Below are positions 33,119 through 42,289 of a stretch of DNA of 64,000 nt, one piece after another. Made by a program: the position numbers and the translations under genes. Position 1 is the first letter of the stretch. Each line of letters begins with the position of its first letter. Where the stretch lies: positions 49,583-113,582 of the forward strand of contig VJZX01000011.1 in the NCBI GenBank assembly GCA_009663185.1, given 5' to 3'. This DNA comes from Isoptericola halalbus (GTDB lineage: Bacteria; Actinomycetota; Actinomycetes; Actinomycetales; Cellulomonadaceae). The notes below the pieces were generated by a model. It did no database searches. It saw nothing but the letters and a program-made list of their open reading frames with translations, and was not told where the DNA came from.

Positions 33119-36085
33119 GTGCGCCGCTCGTCACGCATTCCCCTGATCGCCCGCCGGCCCGAGGTCGCCGGGTTCCGGCGCGCGCTCGAGCGCGCCGCCG
33201 CCGGGGAGCCGGGCGTGCTGCTCGTGGGCGGCGACGCCGGCGTCGGCAAGACGCGCCTGGTGAGCCACCTCGCGGCCACCGCGGAGCAGGCGGGGGCGCG
33301 GGTCGTCGTCGCGCACTGCGTCGACCTCGGCGACGTCGGGATCCCGTACCTGCCGTTCACCGAGGCGCTCACGCACCTGCGTCAGCCTGCCCCGTCGACC
33401 CGCCCGGAGGCCCGCGCCGGGGCCGACGACGGCGCGGCGCGGGTCGCGGAGCTGGTGGCGCAGCGGCCGGCGCTGGCCCGGCTGCTCGACCCGGCGGGCG
33501 CGCGGGCCGGCTCCGACGCGGAGCACGCGGAGCGACTGCAGCTGTTCGACGGCATCGCGTCCTCGCTCGCAGCGGCGGGACGTCCCGGCGCGCCGCTCGT
33601 CGTGGTGATCGAGGACGCGCACTGGGCGGACCCGTCCACGCGCGACGTGCTGCGCTTCCTCGTCGCCCGGCTGCGGTCCGAGCACCTCCTGCTCGTCGTG
33701 ACGTACCGCAGCGACGACGTCGACCGTCGGCACCCGCTGCGGCCCCTGCTGGCGGAGCTCCACCGCCAGGAGCGGGTCGAGCACGTCGAGCTCGACCCGT
33801 TCACGGCGGACGAGCTGCGCGAGTTCACCACGGCGCTCAATGACAGCCCGCTGCCCGAGCGGGAGTTCGCCGAGGTGCTGCGCCGCTCGGAGGGCAACGC
33901 GTTCTTCGCCGAGGAGCTCGTCACCGCGGGCCTGGAGTCCGGCATGCTTCCGTGGTCGCTCGCCGACGTGCTGCACGCGCGGATGCAGCACCTCGACCCG
34001 TCGGTCCAGCAGCTCGCGCGGCTCGCGTCCGTGGCGGGCAGGCAGGTGCGCGAGGACCTGCTGCGCGCGGCCGCCGAGCGCATGCGCGGTCTCGAGGACC
34101 CGGCCGTGGTGGCCACGGCGCTGCAGGAGGCGGTGGCGCAGCAGGTGCTCGGCGTCGAGGACGCGCACCTCGCGTTCCGCCACGCGCTGCTCGCGGAGGC
34201 GCTCTACCTCGACCTCCTGCCCGGCGAGCGGGTGACGATGCACCGCGCCTACCTCGCGGCGCTGCTCGCGGAGCCGGGCCTCGGCTCAGCCGCCGAGCGG
34301 GCGCACCACGCGCTGCAGGCGCACGACCTGCCGACGGCGCTCGTGGCGTCGTCGGAGGCGGCCGAGCGGGCGCGGGACCTGCTGGCCCCGACCGAGGAGC
34401 TGCGGCACCTGGAGCAGGTGCTCTCGCTGTGGGAGGCCGTGCCCGACGCCCGTGAGCGGCTCGGGCGGGACCGGGTCGCGGTCGCGTTGCGCGCCGCCGG
34501 GGCGGCGGCCCGGAGCGGCCAGCGCCCGCGCGCCGAGCAGCTCGCGCGCCGAGCGGTGGACGCGCTCCGCGACGACCCGCAGCGACAGGCGCGGGTCCGG
34601 CACAACCTCGCCCGCTACCTCCTCGACGTCGAGGACCTGCGCGGCGCCGCCGAGCAGACGGTGCTCGCGCTCGAGGTGCTGCCCGCCGACCCGACGCCCG
34701 ACCTCGCCTGGACGCTCGCCGTGCGGGGCCGGGTCGAGCTCAACCGGGACGCCGACGACGAAGCACGCCGCTACCTGGAGCAGGCCGTCGACGTCGCGCG
34801 CGAGGCGGACGCTCCGGGCGCCGAGGCGGACGCGCTCGCCTCGCTCGCGATCCTCGAGGTCGGCGACCCTGAGTCCGCGGCCCGCCTGCTCGAGGCCGCG
34901 CTCGCGCGCGCGGTCGACGCCGAGAGCCTCAACACCGAGCTGCGCTGCTGGTACAACCTCGCCACCACCTGGTACTACGCGGGACACATCGACGACGCCG
35001 AAGAGGTGCTCGGCCGCGCCATGGCACGCGCGCGGGACACGGGCATGTCCTGGAGCTCGTACGGCTCGGCGATGCACCAGCTGGCCGAGCTCGTCCTGTA
35101 CGTCCGCGGCAACCTGGCCGAGCCCGCTGGGCTCGACGGCGTGCCGTCGTCGGAGGCGATCTTCCTGGCCGGCGCGCGGCTGTACGCGGCGGTCGCGCGG
35201 GGCGACGAGGACGCGATCGCGCGGGCCGAGGCCATGCGGGCGGACTGGGACATCGACGGCTTCGTCGCGCTCACCTCCGGCGGGTGCCGCGTCGACGCGC
35301 TCACATGGGCGGGCCGGTACGACGACGCCCTCGAGCTCGCCGAGGAGGTGGCCGACCACCTGGGCGCGATCTGGAGCACCTACTTCCTGGGCCGCATCTG
35401 GATCTCGGCCCTCGCCCTGGCCGCGCTCGCAGGCGCGGCCGAGGAGGCCGCCGTCGGGCCGGAGGCTCCTGAGCAGACCACGCGCCGTGCCAGGGGCGAC
35501 GCGCTGCTCGCCGTCGCGCACGAGACCGCCGAGCGCGGCCGGCCCCGCGGAGGCCGGCTCGGCCCCGAGGGCCTGGCGTGGCTGCGGCGTGCCGACGCCG
35601 AGCACGCCCGGCTCGTGGCGGCCACCGGCGGCGAGCCCGCCGACCCGGACGTGTGGCAGGCCGCGGTGCGCGAGTTCGACTTCGGCTACCGGTACGAGGT
35701 GGCGCGCTCCCGGTTCCGCTGGGCGCAGGCGCTGCGCGCTGCGGGCGACCGCAATGCCGCCGAGCTCGAGGCGGCCGAGGCGCTGCGCGAGGCCGAGGCC
35801 ATGGGCGCACGGCCGCTCGCCGACGCCCTGCGCGCGTGGGCGCGCCGGGCGCGCGTACCGCTGCCGGGCGGACGACGCGAGGCGACGTCGGCCCTCACCG
35901 AGCGCGAGGAGGAGGTGCTGGCGCTCGTGGCCCGGGGCCTGTCCAACCGGCAGATCGGTGAGCGGCTCTACATCTCGACCAAGACGGTGAGCGTCCACGT
36001 GTCCAACGTGCTCGCCAAGCTCGGTGCGTCGGGACGGGCCGAGGCCGTCGCCGTCGCGACCCGACGGGGGCTCCTGGAGGTCTGA
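33119..36085 (+). CDS. Large ATP-binding LuxR-family regulator (LAL)
   Basis: A 988-residue STAND-type transcriptional regulator. The NTPase domain has Walker A GGDAGVGKTRL (about residues 36-46) and Walker B VVVIEDAHWAD (about 160-170); the middle consists of helical TPR-like repeats; the C-terminus is a LuxR HTH (LTEREEEVLALVARGLSNRQIGERL, about 925-950). ATP-dependent oligomerisation on ligand binding is the family model. The GTG at 33119 is favoured as homologues begin near IPLIARRPEVAGFRRAL, but an in-frame GTG at 33035 is possible. Followed closely by the GAF-PP2C phosphatase. Confidence 0.87.
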   Translation: MRRSSRIPLIARRPEVAGFRRALERAAAGEPGVLLVGGDAGVGKTRLVSHLAATAEQAGARVVVAHCVDLGDVGIPYLPFTEALTHLRQPAPSTRPEARAGADDGAARVAELVAQRPALARLLDPAGARAGSDAEHAERLQLFDGIASSLAAAGRPGAPLVVVIEDAHWADPSTRDVLRFLVARLRSEHLLLVVTYRSDDVDRRHPLRPLLAELHRQERVEHVELDPFTADELREFTTALNDSPLPEREFAEVLRRSEGNAFFAEELVTAGLESGMLPWSLADVLHARMQHLDPSVQQLARLASVAGRQVREDLLRAAAERMRGLEDPAVVATALQEAVAQQVLGVEDAHLAFRHALLAEALYLDLLPGERVTMHRAYLAALLAEPGLGSAAERAHHALQAHDLPTALVASSEAAERARDLLAPTEELRHLEQVLSLWEAVPDARERLGRDRVAVALRAAGAAARSGQRPRAEQLARRAVDALRDDPQRQARVRHNLARYLLDVEDLRGAAEQTVLALEVLPADPTPDLAWTLAVRGRVELNRDADDEARRYLEQAVDVAREADAPGAEADALASLAILEVGDPESAARLLEAALARAVDAESLNTELRCWYNLATTWYYAGHIDDAEEVLGRAMARARDTGMSWSSYGSAMHQLAELVLYVRGNLAEPAGLDGVPSSEAIFLAGARLYAAVARGDEDAIARAEAMRADWDIDGFVALTSGGCRVDALTWAGRYDDALELAEEVADHLGAIWSTYFLGRIWISALALAALAGAAEEAAVGPEAPEQTTRRARGDALLAVAHETAERGRPRGGRLGPEGLAWLRRADAEHARLVAATGGEPADPDVWQAAVREFDFGYRYEVARSRFRWAQALRAAGDRNAAELEAAEALREAEAMGARPLADALRAWARRARVPLPGGRREATSALTEREEEVLALVARGLSNRQIGERLYISTKTVSVHVSNVLAKLGASGRAEAVAVATRRGLLEV

Positions 36086-36110
36086 GCTCGGGACCGTTCA
36101 TACTGGGCTG

Positions 36111-38456
36111 GTGACGGAGCCCCTCGTCGTCGGCACCCTGGCGAGTCGCGGCCCGGCCGCGGGCATCGCCGACGAGGTGTTCGACCGCATCGCGCGGCTC
36201 GTGCACCGGCACCTCGACGTCTCCGCCGCAGCCGTCGTCCTGCACACGCCGGACGGCTTCGTGCTGCCCGGCGCCGTCGGGATGCCGGTCGCGACGCAGA
36301 GCTCCCGCGTGGTGCACGGCGCCCGGCCCGTCACGGCGCTCGTCACCCAGACCGGCGCACCCGTCGTCGTGCGCGACGTCGAGCACGACCGGCGCGTCGA
36401 GGACATGCAGTCGATGCGGGACCTCGGCGCCGTCGCATTCGCCGGCTTCCCCGTGCACGACGGCGAGGGGCACGCCGTCGGGGCCCTGTGGGCGGTGCAC
36501 GACGAGCCTCGCGAGTGGACCGAGATCGACGTCGCGACGCTCTCCGACCTCGCCGCCGCCTGCACGAGCGAGCTGCGGCTGCGGGCCGAGCGCGAGCGCG
36601 CCCGGCTGGCCGAGCAGGTGGCATTCCGGGCGCACCGGCGCTCGCGCTTCCTGCTCGGGCTGAGCGAGCGGTTCGCGGGCGTGACGACGGTCGAGGAGGT
36701 CGAGGACGCGCTCGCGCACACCGTCGGCGAGGGCACGGGGGCCCGCTGGGTGTCGCTCGCGCTGGTCGACGAGGACCGCCGCCACCTCACGTTCGTGACG
36801 GTCGGCACCCAGGAGCCGGGTTACCCGGCCGAGATGCGCTCGACGCGGCTCGACGAACCTCGCCCGGACACGTACGTCGTGCGCACCGCGCAGCCGCTGC
36901 ACTTCCGCGACCACGACACGCTCGTCGCGGAGTACCCGTCGATGGGGCCCGTCGGGCTCGTGTCGACCGGCGCGCGCTCGTTCCTGCCTGTGGTCTCGGG
37001 CGGTCGGGTCGTCGGCGTCGTCGTGTGCGTGTGGGAGCAGCCGCGCGAGCACGACGCCGAGGCCGCGATGCTCGAGGCTGCGCTCAGCCGGTACGTCGCG
37101 CTCGCGCTCGAGCGCGTGGCCCTGCTCGAGGCGCGCCGGCGCGTGGCCACCACGCTCCAGGAGTCGCTGCTCACGACCGCCGCGCCCGCCGTCGCGCACC
37201 TCGACATCGCGACCACCTACGCGCCCGCGGCGCGCACGGACCAGGTCGGCGGTGACTGGTACGACACGGTCGTGCTCGACGACGACGCCGCGCTGCTCAT
37301 GATCGGCGACGTCTCGGGGCACGACGTCTACGCGGCCGCGCAGATGGGTCAGCTGCGCTCGATGCTGCGCGCGCTGGCGTGGAGCCACGACGAGTCGCCC
37401 GCGATGCTCCTGACCCTGCTCGACCGCGCGAACGAGAAGCTGGGCCCGCGTGCCACGGCGACCGCCGTCGTCGCGCGCCTCGACCGCGACCCGCCGTGCC
37501 CGCGCGACGTCGCGGCCGGGCACCCGGGCGAGCGCGCCTACACGCTCACGTGGTCGACGGCCGGGCACCCGCCGCCTGTGGTGCTGCGTGCCGACGGGCG
37601 GGTCGAGCAGCTCGCCGCGCGGCCCGACCTCATGCTCGGCATCCAGCCGTCGACCGCCCGCACCGACCACACCGCCCACCTGCATCCCGGCGACACGCTG
37701 GTGCTGTACACCGACGGGCTCGTCGAGGAGCGTGGCACGCTCATGTCCGCCCGCATCGTGGAGCTCGGGCGCGTGCTCGCGGCGTCGGCCGGCGTGGCGA
37801 CGGCGGCACTGCCGCGCACGCTCGTGCGCAAGCTCGTCGGGCCGCGTCAGCGGGACGACGTCGCGGTGCTCGCCGTCCGGATACGCGTGCCCGCGCCGTC
37901 GGGCTGGCCGGCGCCGGCGGGGCACGCGAGCGCCGAGCGCCGCGTCGCGGACTCGCTGTCGGACCTGGGCCCGGCGCGCCGGTGGGTCGACGACCTGCTC
38001 GAGGACTGCCAGGTCGACGACGAGCAGCGCCGCACCGCGATGCTGCTCACGAGCGAGATCCTCACCAACGCCCTCGAGCACGGCCAGGCGCCCATCACCG
38101 CGACCGTCGAGGTCGACGACCTGCGGCTACGCGTCGGTGTGCGCGACGGCTCGACGGAGGAGCCCCAGCTCCGGTCGCCCGAGCCGCACGACCTGTCGGG
38201 CCGGGGCGTGCTGTTCCTCGAGCGGCTCGCGTCACGGTGGGGCGTCGACAAGCACGACCCGTCCGACGCCGTCGGGCGGCACTCCGAGGCCGCCGAGGGC
38301 AAGACGGTCTGGTTCGAGATCGACCGCGGGGCGCACCCGCTGACCGGCGCGATCCAGCAGGTGCGCATGCACCCCCGCACGGGCGCGATCCCGTTCGCGG
38401 GGAGCCTGCTCGCCGCGCTCGAGCCGGGCGACGGCGGCGGGGACGGAACCGACTGA
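36111..38456 (+). CDS. GAF-GAF-PP2C-HATPase regulatory phosphatase
   Basis: A 781-residue soluble multi-domain regulator: two GAF sensor domains (about residues 15-165 and 185-340), a SpoIIE-type PP2C phosphatase (about 355-600; GGDWYDTVV, GDVSGHDV, STAGHPPP, YTDGLVEERG, QRDDVAVLAV) and a C-terminal RsbW-like ATPase (about 615-740; LTSEILTNALEHG, SGRGVLFLERLA). Phosphatase and kinase-like modules in one chain indicate both arms of partner switching. The GTG at 36111 lies 6 bases after CATACT, a leaderless arrangement. Between a LuxR regulator and an ECF sigma gene. Confidence 0.88.
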   Translation: MTEPLVVGTLASRGPAAGIADEVFDRIARLVHRHLDVSAAAVVLHTPDGFVLPGAVGMPVATQSSRVVHGARPVTALVTQTGAPVVVRDVEHDRRVEDMQSMRDLGAVAFAGFPVHDGEGHAVGALWAVHDEPREWTEIDVATLSDLAAACTSELRLRAERERARLAEQVAFRAHRRSRFLLGLSERFAGVTTVEEVEDALAHTVGEGTGARWVSLALVDEDRRHLTFVTVGTQEPGYPAEMRSTRLDEPRPDTYVVRTAQPLHFRDHDTLVAEYPSMGPVGLVSTGARSFLPVVSGGRVVGVVVCVWEQPREHDAEAAMLEAALSRYVALALERVALLEARRRVATTLQESLLTTAAPAVAHLDIATTYAPAARTDQVGGDWYDTVVLDDDAALLMIGDVSGHDVYAAAQMGQLRSMLRALAWSHDESPAMLLTLLDRANEKLGPRATATAVVARLDRDPPCPRDVAAGHPGERAYTLTWSTAGHPPPVVLRADGRVEQLAARPDLMLGIQPSTARTDHTAHLHPGDTLVLYTDGLVEERGTLMSARIVELGRVLAASAGVATAALPRTLVRKLVGPRQRDDVAVLAVRIRVPAPSGWPAPAGHASAERRVADSLSDLGPARRWVDDLLEDCQVDDEQRRTAMLLTSEILTNALEHGQAPITATVEVDDLRLRVGVRDGSTEEPQLRSPEPHDLSGRGVLFLERLASRWGVDKHDPSDAVGRHSEAAEGKTVWFEIDRGAHPLTGAIQQVRMHPRTGAIPFAGSLLAALEPGDGGGDGTD

Positions 38457-38491
38457 GGCTCCTCGGGCAGACGCCTGTCGGGGGCGCGGCG

Positions 38492-38497
38492 TACGGT
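38492..38497 (+). promoter_or_regulatory. Leaderless -10 hexamer TACGGT for the ECF sigma gene
   Basis: TACGGT ends 7 bases before the GTG at 38505. No ribosome-binding site lies between. Confidence 0.6.
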
Positions 38498-38504
38498 GTG
38501 AGAC

Positions 38505-39518
38505 GTGACACACACGGTCGACATCGAGGACCCGAGAGAGACCGGCGACGTCGGCGCGCTGCTCGAGGTGTACCGCGGCGAGCTCACGGGCTACTGCTAC
38601 CGGATGCTGGGCGGCGCGTTCGAGGCCGACGACGCCGTCCAGGAGACGCTCTTGCGCGCCTGGCGGGCTTACGACCGGTTCGAAGGACGCTCGTCGCTGC
38701 GGTCCTGGCTGTACCGCATCGCGACCAACGTCTGCTTCGACCACCTGGGGTCGAGCAAGCGCCGCGAGAGGCCCATGGGCCTGGGCGGTCCGAGCCCCGC
38801 CGAGATCGAGTACTTCGGCGAGACGCTGCCCGAGGAGCGCTGGGTCGAGCCCCTGCCCGACGACGCCGTGCTGCCGCGCGAGGGCGACCCGGCCGACATG
38901 GCGGTCGGGCGCGAGTCGGTCCGGCTCGCGTTCGTCGCGGCGCTCCAGCACCTGCCACCGCGCCAGCGGGCCGTGCTCGTGCTGCGCGAGGTGCTGCGCT
39001 GGTCCGCGGCCGAGGTGGCGACGCTGCTCGACACGTCGGTCCCGTCCGTCAACAGCGCCCTGCAGCGGGCGCGCGCCACGCTCGGCGCCAAGGCGCTGCA
39101 GCGGGACGAGTCGAGTGGCGCCACGCACGCGGGGTCGTGGACCGACGTCGACACCGAGCTGCTCGAGAAGTACCTCGACGCCTTCGAGCGCTACGACATG
39201 GACGCGCTCGTCCGGCTGTTGCGCGAGGACGCCGTGCTCAACATGCCGCCCTACACGCTGTGGGTGCAGGGCCCGGAGGAGATCGTGCGGTGGATGGTCG
39301 GCCCGGGCGCCGCGTGCCGCGGTTCACGATGCCTGCCGACCCGGGCGAACGGCTCGCCCGCGTTCGGGCAGTATCGCGTCGACCCGGCAGGCGGATGGAC
39401 ACCGTGGTCGCTGTCCGTGCTGGAGCACGACGGCGCCGGGCGGGTCACCGGCATCACGGCGTACCTCGACACCGCGACGTGGTTCCCGCGGTTCGGGCTT
39501 CCGCCGCGCCTCGACTGA
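38505..39518 (+). CDS. ECF sigma factor with C-terminal SnoaL-like domain
   Basis: RNA polymerase sigma factor of 337 residues, in the SigG/SigJ-like group whose SnoaL-type tail replaces an anti-sigma partner. Sigma region 2 covers about residues 18-90 (DAVQETLLRAWRAYDRFEG), region 4 about 140-195 (LPPRQRAVLVLREVLRWSAAEVA) and the NTF2/SnoaL fold about 215-335, including PPYTLWVQGPEEI. No anti-sigma gene is adjacent, in keeping with the group. Its stop codon begins a 15-bp tandem repeat. Confidence 0.9.
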   Translation: MTHTVDIEDPRETGDVGALLEVYRGELTGYCYRMLGGAFEADDAVQETLLRAWRAYDRFEGRSSLRSWLYRIATNVCFDHLGSSKRRERPMGLGGPSPAEIEYFGETLPEERWVEPLPDDAVLPREGDPADMAVGRESVRLAFVAALQHLPPRQRAVLVLREVLRWSAAEVATLLDTSVPSVNSALQRARATLGAKALQRDESSGATHAGSWTDVDTELLEKYLDAFERYDMDALVRLLREDAVLNMPPYTLWVQGPEEIVRWMVGPGAACRGSRCLPTRANGSPAFGQYRVDPAGGWTPWSLSVLEHDGAGRVTGITAYLDTATWFPRFGLPPRLD

Positions 39519-39555
39519 CGACCCCGCGACTGACGACCTCGCGACTGACGGCCGC
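39510..39555 (+). repeat. Three 15-bp tandem repeats spanning the sigma-factor stop codon
   Basis: Three successive near-copies of CGCGACTGACGACCC (first copy begins CTCGACTGA and includes the stop). Because the unit is 15 bases, each copy repeats the TGA in the same frame, giving three in-phase stops. Confidence 0.75.
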
Positions 39556-39578
39556 CGGCCGCTGGCATCATGGGGCGG

Positions 39579-40034
39579 GTGACCGCCGCCCCCTCGCCAC
39601 CGCATCGTGATCCGCGGCTCCTGGGACTGGTCGCCCTCGGCGGTGCGGTGGGCTCGGGGCTGCGGTATGCCGTGGCGGCCGCGCTGCCCGGGGAGGCCGG
39701 GACGTGGCCCTGGGCGACGTTCGCGGTGAACGTGGTCGGCGCGTTCCTGCTCGGCTGGCTGCTCGAAGCGATCGCGATGCGCGGGCCCGAGACGTTCGGC
39801 CTGCGCCGCCTCCGCCTGTTCGCAGGGACGGGCGTGCTCGGGGGGTTCACCACGTACTCGTCGCTCGCGCTCGAGGCCGAGCGACTGGCGGCCCACGGGT
39901 CGTGGCCGACGGCGCTCGCGTACGGGGCGGCGACGCTCGGCGTGGGCACCGTCGCCGCGATGCTCGGGGTCGCCGCCGGACGCAGCACGCCACCGAGCAC
40001 GCTGGGCCGGCTGCTGCGGGGAGGCACCCGGTGA
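39579..40034 (+). CDS. crcB: Fluoride channel subunit 1
   Basis: Fluc/CrcB fluoride exporter subunit, 151 residues with four helices. Conserved parts are GGAVGSGLRYAVA, ATFAVNVVGAFLLGW and GVLGGFTTYSSLALE, the last with the pore Phe/Thr-Tyr-Ser region. The GTG at 39579 is preferred, being 7 bases after CATCAT, over the ATG at 39570. It overlaps the second subunit gene by 4 bases. Dual-gene CrcB systems in actinobacteria assemble as antiparallel heterodimers. No fluoride riboswitch was recognised in the short upstream region. Confidence 0.9.
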   Translation: MTAAPSPPHRDPRLLGLVALGGAVGSGLRYAVAAALPGEAGTWPWATFAVNVVGAFLLGWLLEAIAMRGPETFGLRRLRLFAGTGVLGGFTTYSSLALEAERLAAHGSWPTALAYGAATLGVGTVAAMLGVAAGRSTPPSTLGRLLRGGTR

Positions 40035-40417
40035 GCGGGCTGCTGAGCGTGGTGCTCGTGGGCGTGGGTGGCGGCGTAGGTGCCGCCGCCCGGTTCTGGG
40101 TCGCGGACACCATCAAGGCCCGGCGGCCGTCGGGCTTCCCGTGGGGCACGTGGATCGTCAATGTCGCGGGCTCGCTCGCCATCGGGTTGGTCACGGGCTG
40201 GCTCCTGCTCGGCGGGTCCGGTGAGCACTGGCGGCTCCTGCTCGCGACCGGGCTGTGCGGCGGGTTCACGACGTTCTCGACCGCGTCCGTGGAGACCGCC
40301 ACGCTGCTCCAGGCCGGCCGCGTGCGGCTCGCGGTGGCGCAGGCCGTCAGCACGCTGCTGGTGACCGTGGCCGCCGTCGTCGCAGGCATCGCCGTCGTCG
40401 GCCTCCTGGCGAGGTAG
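40031..40417 (+). CDS. crcB: Fluoride channel subunit 2
   Basis: Second Fluc/CrcB subunit, 128 residues, four helices, with GGGVGAAARFWVAD, GTWIVNVAGSLAIG and GLCGGFTTFSTASVE. The GTG overlaps the stop of subunit 1 as GTGA. It should insert with opposite topology and pair with subunit 1 to form the double-barrelled channel. The TAG stop falls in the first unit of repeat array B. Confidence 0.92.
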   Translation: MSGLLSVVLVGVGGGVGAAARFWVADTIKARRPSGFPWGTWIVNVAGSLAIGLVTGWLLLGGSGEHWRLLLATGLCGGFTTFSTASVETATLLQAGRVRLAVAQAVSTLLVTVAAVVAGIAVVGLLAR

Positions 40418-40507
40418 AACCGCGCGCCGCGAGGTAGAAGAGCTCCGGCCGAAGTAGAAGAGATCTCGGCGAGATCCGTTCTACCCCGGCGCAGACCGTT
40501 CTACCTC
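40411..40507. repeat. GAGGTAGAAG repeat array B with 20-base periodicity
   Basis: Five 10-base units. Direct: GAGGTAGAAC (40411), GAGGTAGAAG (40431), GAAGTAGAAG (40451), exactly 20 bases apart. Inverted: GTTCTACCCC (40478) and GTTCTACCTC (40498), again 20 apart. The centre holds GATCTCG-GC-GAGATC. Unit 1 contains the TAG stop of the second CrcB gene. Same unit and same head-to-head layout as array A at 30429-30506. Confidence 0.85.
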
Positions 40508-40539
40508 GCGGAGTCGGTGGCAGGTGCCAGGCTGTGCCC

Positions 40540-41496
40540 ATGAGCCTGATGCTCCTCGACACCGCGAGCCTCTACTTCCGCGCGTTCCACGGCCTGCCGG
40601 ACACGCTCCGCTCCCCCGACGGCAGGCCCGTCAACGCGGTGCGCGGCCTGCTCGACATGATCGCGTTCCTGGTCACCGAGCACGGGCCAGACCGGCTCGT
40701 CGCCTGCTGGGACGACGACTGGCGGCCCGCGTTCCGCGTCGAGGCGATCGCCTCCTACAAGAAGCACCGGGTCGCGGAGGAGACCGAGAGGGGCGCGCCC
40801 GACGTCGAGGTCGTGCCCGAGGCGCTCACGCCGCAGATCCCCGTCATCGCCGAGGTCCTCGCCGCGCTCGGCGTCGCGCGCGTCGGCGCCCCGGGCCATG
40901 AGGCGGACGACGTCATCGGCACGCTTGTCGCGCGCGAGGTCTCGCGCACGCTGCCAGGCGGCGGCACCCGCCGGGTCGACATCGTCACGGGCGACCGGGA
41001 CCTCTTCCAGCTCGTCGACGACGCCGCGGGCGTGCGCGTCCTCTTCCCGGCGCGCGGGGTGCGCGACCCGGACGTCGTCGACCAGGCCAAGCTGGCCGAG
41101 AAGTACGGGATCCCGACCGGCGCCGCCTACGCCGACATGGCGATCCTGCGCGGCGACCCCTCCGACGGGCTCCCCGGCGTCCCCGGCATCGGGGAGAAGA
41201 CTGCCGTCAAGCTGATCGCCACCTTCGGCGACCTCGACGCGATCCGCACCGCCGCCGCCGACGGCGCACCTGGCCTCACGCCGTCCCAGCGCACGCGGCT
41301 GCGCGAGGCGAGCGACTACCTCGACGTCGCACCCGTCGTCGTGCACGTGGCCGGCGATGCACCCGTGGGCGAGGTCGACGACGTGCTCCCCCGCGCGCCC
41401 CGTGATCCGGAGTCGCTCGACGCGCTCGCCGAGCGGTGGGGCATCCGCTCGAGCGTGAACCGCGTGCTGGCCGCCCTCGAGCGCCGCTGGTCCTGA
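40540..41496 (+). CDS. 5'-3' exonuclease (Pol I N-terminal domain-like)
   Basis: Stand-alone flap/5' exonuclease of 318 residues, like the N-terminal domain of DNA polymerase I. Acidic metal-binding residues occur in LLDTASLYFRAFHG, WDDDWRP, GHEADDVIGTL and VTGDRDLFQLVDD; a helix-hairpin-helix is GVPGIGEKTAVKLIATFGDLD. Such enzymes remove RNA primers and process flaps. ATG at 40540 is preferred since CAGGCT ends 6 bases before it; a GTG two codons earlier is in frame. Confidence 0.9.
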   Translation: MSLMLLDTASLYFRAFHGLPDTLRSPDGRPVNAVRGLLDMIAFLVTEHGPDRLVACWDDDWRPAFRVEAIASYKKHRVAEETERGAPDVEVVPEALTPQIPVIAEVLAALGVARVGAPGHEADDVIGTLVAREVSRTLPGGGTRRVDIVTGDRDLFQLVDDAAGVRVLFPARGVRDPDVVDQAKLAEKYGIPTGAAYADMAILRGDPSDGLPGVPGIGEKTAVKLIATFGDLDAIRTAAADGAPGLTPSQRTRLREASDYLDVAPVVVHVAGDAPVGEVDDVLPRAPRDPESLDALAERWGIRSSVNRVLAALERRWS

Positions 41497-41500
41497 CCCG

Positions 41501-42199
41501 TCAGGCGGTGAAGACGCAGAACTCGTTGCCCTCCGGATCGGCCATGACTGTCCAGCCGATCTCGGTGTCCTGGGGGCGCAGGACCCGCGCCCCGAACGCC
41601 ACGAGGTCGTCGACGGCCACGCCCTCGGCGAGCGTGACGTCCCAGTGGATGCGGTTCTTGACCGTCTTGGGCTCGGGCACGGGGGCGAAGTCCAGCGACT
41701 CGAACGGGACGCCTGCCGCACGGTCGAGCGACCACACGTCTTCCTCGGCGTCATGCTCCAGCTCGCCGCCCAGCACCTCGCGCCAGAACTCGGCCGCCCG
41801 CCTCGGGGTCCCGCAGTCGACCGCGACGTGCTTCAGCCGGTAGTCAGGGACCTCGCTCGGCGGGTCAACCGTGAAGACGCAGAACTCACCGCCTTCCGGG
41901 TCGGCAAGGACGGTCCAACGGAACCGTCCCGGCTCCGTCAGGCGGGGACGGTCGGCGAACTCGTCGAGCGAGGCCGCCCGGACGTCCAGGTGCACCCGGT
42001 GCTTCACCGTCTTCGGCTCGGGCACGGTGTTGATCCACACCGTGCGCGACGGGACCGGGTCGTCACCCGCGTCGAGCAGGACCACCCCCCCGTTGTCGAG
42101 GGACTCCGCCCGCAGACCGAGCGTGCGCGCCCAGAAGCCGCCGAGGGTGGCTGCATCGCCCGCGTCGATGCAGAGATCCTTGAACGACACCATCCCCAT
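41501..42199 (-). CDS. Two-domain VOC/glyoxalase-superfamily protein
   Basis: A 232-residue protein of two similar glyoxalase-like halves, each ending in a related motif (WTVLADPEGGEFCVFT and WTVMADPEGNEFCVFT) and sharing PEPKTVKHR/PEPKTVKNR. The Glyoxalase_6 subtype is likely; metal-site residues are only partly kept, so no substrate can be named. ATG at 42199 follows TAGGCT by 7 bases. Convergent with the exonuclease gene with only 4 bases between stops. Confidence 0.85.
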   Translation of the reverse strand: MGMVSFKDLCIDAGDAATLGGFWARTLGLRAESLDNGGVVLLDAGDDPVPSRTVWINTVPEPKTVKHRVHLDVRAASLDEFADRPRLTEPGRFRWTVLADPEGGEFCVFTVDPPSEVPDYRLKHVAVDCGTPRRAAEFWREVLGGELEHDAEEDVWSLDRAAGVPFESLDFAPVPEPKTVKNRIHWDVTLAEGVAVDDLVAFGARVLRPQDTEIGWTVMADPEGNEFCVFTA

Positions 42200-42206
42200 G
42201 CGCGCC

Positions 42207-42212
42207 AGCCTA
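42207..42212 (-). promoter_or_regulatory. Leaderless -10 hexamer TAGGCT for the VOC gene
   Basis: On the - strand TAGGCT ends 7 bases before the ATG at 42199. Confidence 0.55.
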
Positions 42213-42289
42213 TGCGGGCGGGCATGGGGAGCGTCCCCGTGCTGAACTGAAAGGGAGCACCGCCGCCCGGCCCCCTGAGGGAGGACACC

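Noticed and set aside
39519..39578. Fluoride (crcB) riboswitch ahead of the CrcB genes
   Set aside because: Only about 60 bases separate the genes, largely tandem repeats and the promoter; the conserved riboswitch core is not present.
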